A stretch of DNA of 64,000 nucleotides from AC-32 sp038236705 (GTDB lineage: Bacteria > Actinomycetota > Thermoleophilia > Gaiellales > Gaiellaceae): positions 1 to 64,000 of the forward strand of contig JBBRZN010000007.1 in assembly GCA_038236705.1 (NCBI GenBank), in the 5' to 3' direction. Under the pieces are notes generated by a model, which made no database searches, had not been told where the DNA came from, and was given only the letters and a program-made list of their open reading frames with translations. Below, piece after piece: positions 40,248 through 47,592 of this stretch. How positions within the stretch are numbered: position 1 is the first letter of the stretch; the number at the start of each line of letters is the position of its first letter. A program made the translations under genes and the position numbers.

Positions 40248-42440
40248 TCAGCTGCCGGGGCTCGGCACCGGGCTCTGCTCGTCCCGGTTCTCGGCTTCGA
40301 TCTGGATCCTCGGCAGCCATTCCAGCCAGCGCGGGAAGTACCAGTTCCACGAGCCGAGCAGCCGCATCGCCGCGGGCAGGAGCACCGAGCGGATGATGGT
40401 GGCGTCGATCAGGAGCGCCACCGCGATCCCGAAGCCCATCTGCTGGAACATCACGAGGTCGCCCATCGCAAAGCCGCTGAAGACCGCGACGATGATCAGA
40501 GCCGCGCCGGTGATCAGCCGCGCGGTCGAAGCGACGGCGTGGGTGACAGCCTCCGTCGTCGAGCCCGTCTGGTCGTAGCGCTCCTTGATCCGGCTGAGCA
40601 GGAACACCTGATAGTCCATCGAGAGACCGAACAGGACCGAGAACAGGAAGAGCGGCACCCACGCCTCGATCGAGTCGACCTTCTGGAAGCCGAGCAGCCC
40701 GCTCCCGATCCCGTGGAGGAAGACGAGGATGACGAGGCCGTAGGCGGCTCCGACCGAGAGCAGGTTGAGCGCGATCGAGGTGGCCGCGACGACGAGCGAG
40801 CGAAAGACGAGCGTCAAGAGCGCGAAGCTCAGACCGAGCACGAAGGCGAACACGATCGGCAGCCAGGCGTTCATGGCGTCGATGAAGTCGACGTTGTCGG
40901 CGGTGTCACCCCCGACCAGCACGCGTACGTCGGTTCCACGGAACGCTCGAGGGATCACGACCGAGCGTAGGTGCCGCACCGCATCGAGGGCTCGAGGCCC
41001 GGTTCTGTCGCCGCCCACTGCAACGCCGATTGCGGCCACGTCGCCGCTCGGCTGCGCAACGCGGAGATCGCTACGGCCGAAGACCGGCTCGGCCGCGAGA
41101 TCCTTGCGCAGCCGAGCGATCGCATTTCGCACGCGCGGCGATTTCACGTCGCCGGCCACCGCGATCAAGGCAGGGCTCGCGCTGGCCTGCGGGAAGTCGC
41201 GCGCGAGCGCCGCGAACCCTTGCTTGGACTCGAGGCGGTCGGGCAGCGTGCTGACGCCGCTCGCCCCGAGGGGCAGGCCGAAAACCGGCACGGTCAGAAG
41301 GATCAGCAACGCGGCGGAGCCGACCAGGCTGACCACAGGGCGGCGCATGACCGCCCGCACGACGCCGCCCCAGAAGCGCCCTTCCTGCCCGCCGCCGATG
41401 TTTCGTCCAACCCAGGGCAGGCGCAAGGCGTTCACCCGGTCGCCGAGTAGCCCGAGCAGCGCCGGCAGAAGCGTGAGCGCGGCGAGCACCGAGACGATGC
41501 CGACGGCGATCGCCCCGACGGCGAGGCTCTTCATGATGTTCGAGGGCACGAGCAGCATTCCGGTCAGGGCGATCACGAACACCGTGCCGCTGAACAGCAC
41601 CGCACGGCTCGCGGTGGCGCCGGCGGCGGCGATCGCGTCGGGTTCGGCCCGGCCACCGGCACGCTCCTCGCGGTAGCGCGAGACGACGAACAGCGAGTAG
41701 TCGATTCCGAGCGCGAGCCCCATCCCGGTGAGCATGTTCACGACGAAGACGGAGAGCGTGAACGCCTCGGCCACGAGCGCGCAGAGCCCGAGCGCGACGA
41801 CGATCGAGACGATCGCCATCAAGAGCGGGACAAGCCCGGCGACGACGGCGCCGAAGACGAGGAGGAGAACGACGAGCGCGGCAGGCAACCCGATTTGGAG
41901 CTCGCCCGACTTGAGGTCGTGCTGTGAGAGCTCGTTGAAGTCGTGGTCGAGGGTCCCTTCGCCGGTCATCGCGACGCTGAAGCCCTCCCGCCCGTCGTCT
42001 TGCTCGACCACGCTCAGGAGCGGATCGACGTCTGCTCGGCGCTGCACCGCGATCAGGGTCGCGTGGCGGTCTCGGGAGACCTGCGAGGGATCATGCGTCT
42101 CGTAGTAGGTCAAGGCGTGGAACACGACCCCGGTCGCCCTTCCTTGCGCGACGAGCCTCGAGACGAACTCCTTGAAGGCGGGCTCGTCGACCTTTCTCTT
42201 CGGTGAGCGGACGAAGATCAGCTCGTCGACCGCGTTCCGGTCGGGCGGAAAGCGCTCATAGAAGAGGCGCTCTGCTTGGCGGGACTCCGGATTGCCGGTC
42301 ACGTGCCCGTCTGTGGTCAGGTTCCCCGGCAAGAAGACGACCATGAAGACGAGTGCGACGACGATCGCGCCGAGCCAGGCGCCGAATACGCGCCACGGAT
42401 GGCGGCTTGCCGCGCGAGCGAGGCGCTCGGTCACACCCAT
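40248..42440 (-). CDS. MMPL/RND-family membrane transporter
   Basis: From the ATG at 42440 the product is 730 residues, normal for MmpL-type exporters. Two six-helix bundles are present, with conserved segments in NMLTGMGLALGIDYSLFVVS and FLFSVLFGLSMDYQVFLLS holding the Asp-Tyr pairs that carry protons. Large outer loops follow helix 1 and helix 7. Such proteins export lipids, siderophores or drugs across the cytoplasmic membrane. An in-frame extension upstream lacks family sequence. The downstream regulator may control it. Confidence 0.9.
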   Translation of the reverse strand: MGVTERLARAASRHPWRVFGAWLGAIVVALVFMVVFLPGNLTTDGHVTGNPESRQAERLFYERFPPDRNAVDELIFVRSPKRKVDEPAFKEFVSRLVAQGRATGVVFHALTYYETHDPSQVSRDRHATLIAVQRRADVDPLLSVVEQDDGREGFSVAMTGEGTLDHDFNELSQHDLKSGELQIGLPAALVVLLLVFGAVVAGLVPLLMAIVSIVVALGLCALVAEAFTLSVFVVNMLTGMGLALGIDYSLFVVSRYREERAGGRAEPDAIAAAGATASRAVLFSGTVFVIALTGMLLVPSNIMKSLAVGAIAVGIVSVLAALTLLPALLGLLGDRVNALRLPWVGRNIGGGQEGRFWGGVVRAVMRRPVVSLVGSAALLILLTVPVFGLPLGASGVSTLPDRLESKQGFAALARDFPQASASPALIAVAGDVKSPRVRNAIARLRKDLAAEPVFGRSDLRVAQPSGDVAAIGVAVGGDRTGPRALDAVRHLRSVVIPRAFRGTDVRVLVGGDTADNVDFIDAMNAWLPIVFAFVLGLSFALLTLVFRSLVVAATSIALNLLSVGAAYGLVILVFLHGIGSGLLGFQKVDSIEAWVPLFLFSVLFGLSMDYQVFLLSRIKERYDQTGSTTEAVTHAVASTARLITGAALIIVAVFSGFAMGDLVMFQQMGFGIAVALLIDATIIRSVLLPAAMRLLGSWNWYFPRWLEWLPRIQIEAENRDEQSPVPSPGS

Positions 42441-42496
42441 CCCGGAGCCAGTATGCCCCTCGTCGGCCGGCCTGAGAAGACCCCCGGGAGCGACCC

Positions 42497-44230
42497 TCAG
42501 GCGACGGGCGCCGAGGTGTCGTCCGTATAGATCTTCTCGCCGCGGTGGAGGCGACGCGCGATCTCGTACGTCTGCCGCTGCGCGCGGGCGGTCGGCGCAT
42601 GCGCGGCGAGGTAGCGCGCGGCGGCGATGAGCGGCAGGCCGGCCTCGTCGCTGCCGCGCAGTAGCTCGTGCTGGCGAACCGCGGCCTCGACGCACTGGAT
42701 CGTGTGGAAGTTGCGGTCCTCGCGCAGCAGGCAGGCGCCGAGCGCCGCGATCAGGGCGTCGGGATCCCCTGCGGCGAGGTAGGAGGCGACGAGCTGCCCG
42801 GCCTCCTCGACGTGCTGCTGGCCGTCGAGCAAACCCGGAAGATCCGAGAGCAGCACCTCCTCTCGCGGCTGAGGCAGGCGCGTTGCGGGCACGTTGAGGA
42901 AACGGTCGAGGTGAACGCTCATCGCGGCGTCGAGCACACCCCGCAGCAGCTCCGGCGACGGCGAGCGCCGCAGGCCCTGCTCCACCGCGTTGGCGAAAGT
43001 GAACGTGTGGAGCGCCGTATCCCAGTCGCCGAACTCGTTGCTCGTCGGGAAGCGGGCGATGCGGGTCGCAGCCGCGAAGGAGACTGCCGAGGCCAGCTCG
43101 ACCTCGCTCGCCCCGGCTCGCAGCGCCGCGAGCAGCGCGTCGATGCTCTCCTCCGCCTCGCCGTTGAGGACGACCTCGACCAGGGAACTGCGGTCGCTCC
43201 AGGCGCCTTCCCCGGCGCGCGCCGCGGGCAACTGCCCGAACGCGTTCTCGAGCAGCGCGACGAGGTCGACCGGGTTGCGCCAGGCGTTTGCCTCCTCCAT
43301 CCGCTCGGCGAACGCGAGCTGCGCCGGCAGCGAGGCAAGCACCGCCTCGGCGCGATCCCAGCCCGCGGTGTCGAGCGCCTCCAGCGCCTTGTTGACGAAA
43401 TCGAGCGTGTGACCGCCGTCTAGGTAGCGGTGGTCGGTCGCGGCTGCGAAGAGCATGTCGGCGAGCTCCTGCGGTGAGGCGCCGGAGCGAACCGCCGAGA
43501 CCAGCGCCCGCTCCGCGCCGTCGGCGTCGCGCACCTCGATGAAGTTTCTGAACCAGCGGCCCAGCCGTCCAGGATCCACGTCGCCCGGAAGCGGATCGAG
43601 CGGAAATCGCGGCGGCTCCAGCGCGGAGTCGGAAGCGACATCCGCCAGGCCGTGGTAGAGGGCGGCAGCGCGCTCATCGCGCTCCAGCCGCGGCACGAGG
43701 TTCATCAGGCACGTCAGCGTCGTCAGCCCTCGGAACCAGCCGCCGCCACGCCGCAGGGTGCCGAACTCGAGCCCGGCGCGAAAGGCGTCGGCGCCGCTAC
43801 GGTCGGCGTCGGCCAGCGCGATCGCCGCCTTCGCGAGGACGAGCGGAATGTTCCGCCGGAGCCCGTCGTGGAGGCGCTGCCGCTGGTGCGCGAGCGGGTC
43901 GGCCGGCGGCGTCAGATCGACGTAGACGTCGTCGCCGTCGACCTCCACCGGGAACCGGCGCAGGTCGTCCGCCCACTCGTCGAACGTGCCGCCAGTGCAG
44001 AGATCGAAGCGCGCGTGGTGCCAGTGGCAGGTGAGGATCCCGTCGCCCACCGACCCGCGGTGGAGCGGGAAGCCCATGTGCGGGCAGCGGTTGTCGACGG
44101 CGTAGACCTCGCCGCCGTCCACGAGCAGGCAGATCGTGTGGCCGTCGAGGTGAACGACGAGGCGACCTGCGCTCCGAAGCTCCTCGAGCGAGGCGGCGCG
44201 CTTGCGCGCTGCGGTCTCCACGACGGCCAT
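42497..44230 (-). CDS. Rieske [2Fe-2S] protein with large helical C-terminal domain
   Basis: Residues 15-115 form a Rieske domain with cluster ligands in VDNRCPHMGFPLHRG and LTCHWHHARFDL. The remaining 460 residues are helical repeats with scattered His (AAATDHRYLDGGHTLDFVNK, SNEFGDWDTALHTFTFANAV, EDRNFHTIQCVEAAVRQHE) that could bind metal or haem. No known oxygenase catalytic motif was recognised. The gene is divergent from a SoxR-type regulator across only 39 bases, so it is probably the regulator's target. An oxidative or redox-stress function is inferred. Confidence 0.8.
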   Translation of the reverse strand: MAVVETAARKRAASLEELRSAGRLVVHLDGHTICLLVDGGEVYAVDNRCPHMGFPLHRGSVGDGILTCHWHHARFDLCTGGTFDEWADDLRRFPVEVDGDDVYVDLTPPADPLAHQRQRLHDGLRRNIPLVLAKAAIALADADRSGADAFRAGLEFGTLRRGGGWFRGLTTLTCLMNLVPRLERDERAAALYHGLADVASDSALEPPRFPLDPLPGDVDPGRLGRWFRNFIEVRDADGAERALVSAVRSGASPQELADMLFAAATDHRYLDGGHTLDFVNKALEALDTAGWDRAEAVLASLPAQLAFAERMEEANAWRNPVDLVALLENAFGQLPAARAGEGAWSDRSSLVEVVLNGEAEESIDALLAALRAGASEVELASAVSFAAATRIARFPTSNEFGDWDTALHTFTFANAVEQGLRRSPSPELLRGVLDAAMSVHLDRFLNVPATRLPQPREEVLLSDLPGLLDGQQHVEEAGQLVASYLAAGDPDALIAALGACLLREDRNFHTIQCVEAAVRQHELLRGSDEAGLPLIAAARYLAAHAPTARAQRQTYEIARRLHRGEKIYTDDTSAPVA

Positions 44231-44269
44231 CGAACAAGACCCTAAAACCTCAACTATGGTTTAAGTCAA
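44231..44269. promoter_or_regulatory. Putative SoxR/MerR operator between divergent genes
   Basis: The 39-base gap holds AAACC-TCAACTAT-GGTTT, an inverted repeat at about 44245-44262 whose centre resembles the CCTCAA half of SoxR sites. MerR-family regulators bind dyads lying in an over-long spacer between -35 and -10. With only 39 bases for two promoters, the regulator transcript is likely to be leaderless or nearly so, its GTG starting at 44270. Binding is inferred from the dyad and the neighbours. Confidence 0.55.
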
Positions 44270-44704
44270 GTGGCGACCAACCTGTCGATCGGTGAGGTCG
44301 CGGCGCGCAGCGGCGTCGCGCCCTCGGCCCTGCGTTTCTACGAGCGCGAGGGCCTGATCGGCTCCGAGCGCACGCCGGGCAATCAGCGCCGCTACGAGCG
44401 AGCCGTCCTCCGCCGCCTCGCCTTCATCCAGGCCGGACGCGCCGCAGGCGTGCCCCTCGAGCGCATCCGCACCGCGCTCTCGGCGCTTCCCTCGAACCGC
44501 ACTCCCACGCGCCGCGACTGGGAGCGGCTCTCGAAACGCTGGCGCGAAGATCTCGAGACGCGCATCGCGACGCTGCAAGCGCTCCGCGACCGCCTCAACA
44601 CCTGCATCGGTTGCGGCTGCCTCTCCATCGACAAGTGCGACCTCCTGAACCCCGAGGACGAGGCGGCCACCGAGGGTGCGGGCGCGCAATACCTCTTGGG
44701 CTGA
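44270..44704 (+). CDS. SoxR-type MerR-family redox-sensing regulator
   Basis: This 144-residue regulator has an N-terminal winged helix (LSIGEVAARSGVAPSALRFY, then EREGLIGSERTPGNQRRY) and a dimer helix. The C-terminal CIGCGCLSIDKC carries the four cysteines that hold a [2Fe-2S] cluster in SoxR. Oxidation of the cluster by redox-cycling agents or nitric oxide activates SoxR. No soxS is present, as in other actinobacteria. The divergent Rieske gene is the likely direct target, and autoregulation is expected. Confidence 0.92.
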   Translation: MATNLSIGEVAARSGVAPSALRFYEREGLIGSERTPGNQRRYERAVLRRLAFIQAGRAAGVPLERIRTALSALPSNRTPTRRDWERLSKRWREDLETRIATLQALRDRLNTCIGCGCLSIDKCDLLNPEDEAATEGAGAQYLLG

Positions 44705-44739
44705 GGCCTCTAAAGAAAAACGCGCCACACTGGGTCGTT

Positions 44740-45228
44740 GTGGTGGTGGAAGAAGGCGAGATCGAGCGCATCTACCGCGACCGCTATAGCGCGTTCCTAC
44801 GCGTAGCCGTCGCGATCGTACGCGATGAGCAACTCGGGGAGGAAGCCGTCCACGACGCTTTCGTACGGGCGCTGCGGCACAGGCGTGGCTTCAGCGGCCG
44901 AGGCTCCGTCCAGGGCTGGCTCTTCAGGATCGTCGTGAACGAAGCTCGGCGCCGGCACGCAGCCGAGCGGCGGCCGGCGCCGAGGCTCCGCACCATCACC
45001 CACGAGCAAGACGCGTCTCCGAACGGGCACCGCAAGCACGGGGCGCTCGAAGCGCTCGTGGCGGCACTGCCGGAGCGGCAGCGACTCGCTCTCTTCCTTC
45101 GGTACTACGCCGACCTCGATTACGAGGCGATCGCGGTTGTCCTCGGCGTCAAGCCGGGGACGGTGGCGGCGACACTCCATGCCGCCCACTCCGCCCTTCG
45201 CCGCGACCTGCTGGAGGTGGAACGATGA
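44740..45228 (+). CDS. ECF-type sigma-70 family RNA polymerase sigma factor
   Basis: About 162 residues from a GTG run (44740, 44743 or 44746; MEEGEIERIYRDRYSAFLRV fits best). Region 2 is seen as VAVAIVRDEQLGEEAVHDAF and GWLFRIVVNEARRRH. Region 4 is seen as ALPERQRLALFLRYYADLDY and VLGVKPGTVAATLHAAHSAL. It directs RNA polymerase to a small stress-type regulon. The stop overlaps the start of the next gene (ATGA), a membrane protein likely to act as its partner. Confidence 0.88.
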   Translation: MVVEEGEIERIYRDRYSAFLRVAVAIVRDEQLGEEAVHDAFVRALRHRRGFSGRGSVQGWLFRIVVNEARRRHAAERRPAPRLRTITHEQDASPNGHRKHGALEALVAALPERQRLALFLRYYADLDYEAIAVVLGVKPGTVAATLHAAHSALRRDLLEVER

Positions 45229-46571
45229 CTGAGAACCGCATTGCTGAGCTGCTCGAGGAGCTGACACCGAGCTACGACGACCGCCGAGGAAGCTGGGAGC
45301 GCGTCGAAGCGTCGGCCGCCGGGCAGGCGCGCCGACGCTTCGCGCCCTTCGGGCTGGTTGCCGTAGCGGTGGCAGCCGCCGCCCTTCTGGTTCTTGCGTG
45401 GCCCTTCCACGCGCAGCAGGCCTCTCTCCTCGATCGCGCCCGAGCGGCGATCGGCGACGGGCCTGTGCTCCACGTCGTCCTTCGCGGCGAATGGGGCGGC
45501 ACGCTCGTCGACCTCGGCACCGGCGAGCGCAGCGCCGTCAACGGTGACGACGAGTACTGGTACGACACCCGGGACGGACGGGTTCATTCGGTGGAGCGCC
45601 TCGGAGACGCGGTCCTGAACGAACAGGTCTCCCGTCCTGCGCAGCTGTCGACAGAGCTCGAAGCGCTCGGACGCGACTACAAGCACGCGCTCGAAACCGG
45701 CACTGCACACGTCAGCGGCGAGGGGATAGTCGACGGCGAGCCAGTCGCCTGGGTGACGATCCACAGCGAACTGCTCCCGGACGTCGCGGACGGCAAGGAT
45801 CACGAGGTGGCCCAGCAGGTCGCCGTGTCAAAACGGACCTTCGAGCCCTTGGCGCTGCGGGCGACCCGGGACGGCAAGCAAGGGCCGGACACCTTTCAGC
45901 GCGTCCTCGGCCTCGAGTTCTTGCCGGACGGCGCCGGCGACTTCACCGCCTCGCCCGCGCTCTCTCTGGATGGGCAGGGGTTCATGCAGGGCCGCGAGCC
46001 GATGCCGCTCGACCAGGCGCACGAGACGCTCGGGCGAACGCCTCTCTGGCTCGGGCGCGAGTACGGCGGATTGCCCCTTGCCGCAGTCGACCGCGTGACG
46101 ACCAGGATCGGCCGTCACCAGGAAGTCCGGATCACCGGTCGAAAGGTAAGTGCCGCGAAGCGGTGCGCGAAGCTCCGCGGGGCGGCAGGAGGCGACTGCT
46201 TCCGCGCACTGGACCGTTCCCCGATCGAGGTGCGCCCCGATGGGGTCTTCACGACGAAAGGCCCGATGGTGTTTAGCGATGCGCAGACCGACGTCGTCCT
46301 CTTCTACGGCACCCTCGGCGACGACCCGACCACCTACCGCCGGGATTCGATCCCGCTGCTCGACCAGCCGCACGTCACCGTCACCGAGTCGGCACAGGCC
46401 TCGCCGTTCCGGCCCATCGTCGGCAGCTACGTCCCGCCGGCCGGATCCGTCTTCCTCGCCGCCAACGGGTCCGGCTACCTGCAGGTCGACGGTGTCAACG
46501 TCACGATCGAAGCCAAGGGCGAAGAGGCGATCCTCGCCGCCACCCGCGCCCTCGCGCCGATGCCGGACTAG
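45225..46571 (+). CDS. Single-pass membrane protein, putative anti-sigma partner
   Basis: This 448-residue protein has a short cytoplasmic N-terminus (about 40 residues, MTENRIAELLEELTPSYDDR), one membrane helix (FGLVAVAVAAAALLVLAWPF) and a large outer domain of about 380 residues rich in beta strands. Translational coupling to the sigma factor gene suggests an anti-sigma or co-regulator role, although a classical zinc-binding anti-sigma motif is absent. Two cysteines occur in KRCAKLRGAAGGDCFRAL and may pair. What the outer domain senses is unknown. Confidence 0.7.
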   Translation: MTENRIAELLEELTPSYDDRRGSWERVEASAAGQARRRFAPFGLVAVAVAAAALLVLAWPFHAQQASLLDRARAAIGDGPVLHVVLRGEWGGTLVDLGTGERSAVNGDDEYWYDTRDGRVHSVERLGDAVLNEQVSRPAQLSTELEALGRDYKHALETGTAHVSGEGIVDGEPVAWVTIHSELLPDVADGKDHEVAQQVAVSKRTFEPLALRATRDGKQGPDTFQRVLGLEFLPDGAGDFTASPALSLDGQGFMQGREPMPLDQAHETLGRTPLWLGREYGGLPLAAVDRVTTRIGRHQEVRITGRKVSAAKRCAKLRGAAGGDCFRALDRSPIEVRPDGVFTTKGPMVFSDAQTDVVLFYGTLGDDPTTYRRDSIPLLDQPHVTVTESAQASPFRPIVGSYVPPAGSVFLAANGSGYLQVDGVNVTIEAKGEEAILAATRALAPMPD

Positions 46572-46626
46572 CCGCCGTGCATGGGCGGCGCTTGACACGA
46601 GCGTGCCTCCGCGAGACGGTCGTTGT

Positions 46627-47442
46627 GTGATCGATCCGTCCTCCGCTGTCGTCGGTCTCTGGCGCTATCCCGTGAAGTCGATGCTGGGCGAGGAACTGAA
46701 CGCGACCGAGGTCACCGAGCGCGGGCTCGTCGGCGACCGGCAGTTCGCAGTGGTCGACCGGGAGACCGGCAAGATCGCGGGCGCGAAGAACCCACGCAAG
46801 TGGGGAAACTTCTTCGACTTTCGAGCCGCCTACGCCGAGCCGCCACGCGCGGGCTCGGCGCTGCCGGAGGTCCGCCTGACGCTCCCCGACGGCTCGCACG
46901 CGACCAGCGAGCAGCCCGACCTCGAGCAGACGCTCTCGCAAGCGTTGGGCCGCGAGGTCGCCTTTGCGCGAATCGAGTCCGGCCGAGGCGACAAGGGTGA
47001 GGCGCACTGGCCCGACATGGACGAGCTCGAGTTCCGCGATACGGTCACGGACTTCAAGTTGCGGGAGGGCACGTTCTTCGATGCCGCCGTGGTGCACCTG
47101 CTCACCACGGGCACGATCGAGCGTCTGCGGGAACTGCACCCCGAAGGGCGCTACGAGGCGAGGAGGTTCCGGCCGAACATCGTGGTCTCGACGCCGGAGC
47201 GGCGCTTCTTCGAGAACGGTTGGATCGGGCAGACCGTGGCGATCGGCGACGACGTGCGCCTGGAGATCACCGCCCCCTGCGGCAGATGCGTGATGACGAC
47301 TCTCGCCCAGGGCGACCTGCCGAAGGATCCGGGGATCCTGCGCACCGCCGCGCAGAACAACGACGCCAACGTAGGTGTCTACGCCGCGGTCGCCGTCGGT
47401 GGCACGATCCGGCGCGGCGACTCGGTGCGCGTCGCCTCATAG
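46627..47442 (+). CDS. MOSC-domain protein with N-terminal beta barrel
   Basis: The GTG at 46627 gives 271 residues. The N-terminal MOSC_N segment reads VVGLWRYPVKSMLGEEL and GLVGDRQFAVVDRETGK. The MOSC domain contains ARRFRPNIVVSTPERRFFEN and the conserved cysteine in ITAPCGRCVMTT. MOSC proteins bind molybdenum cofactor or related sulfur carriers and can reduce N-hydroxylated compounds. Neighbouring genes do not name a partner. Confidence 0.9.
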   Translation: MIDPSSAVVGLWRYPVKSMLGEELNATEVTERGLVGDRQFAVVDRETGKIAGAKNPRKWGNFFDFRAAYAEPPRAGSALPEVRLTLPDGSHATSEQPDLEQTLSQALGREVAFARIESGRGDKGEAHWPDMDELEFRDTVTDFKLREGTFFDAAVVHLLTTGTIERLRELHPEGRYEARRFRPNIVVSTPERRFFENGWIGQTVAIGDDVRLEITAPCGRCVMTTLAQGDLPKDPGILRTAAQNNDANVGVYAAVAVGGTIRRGDSVRVAS

Positions 47443-47592
47443 ACACGCTCAGGTGCGAGACCCGGCCGGTGCGCGCTCGGCCGAGGATCCGTCCGAGCCC
47501 CTCTCTACATTGGGCGGTCCGCTCGACCCCGCGCAGGCGCGCTGGCACGGGTCGGAGCAACTACCATTAGACGAAGCACGGGAGGGAAGAAA

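Noticed and set aside
47443..47592. Possible B12 riboswitch before the B12-dependent reductase
   Set aside because: No B12-box consensus or long structured leader was found in the 150-base gap.
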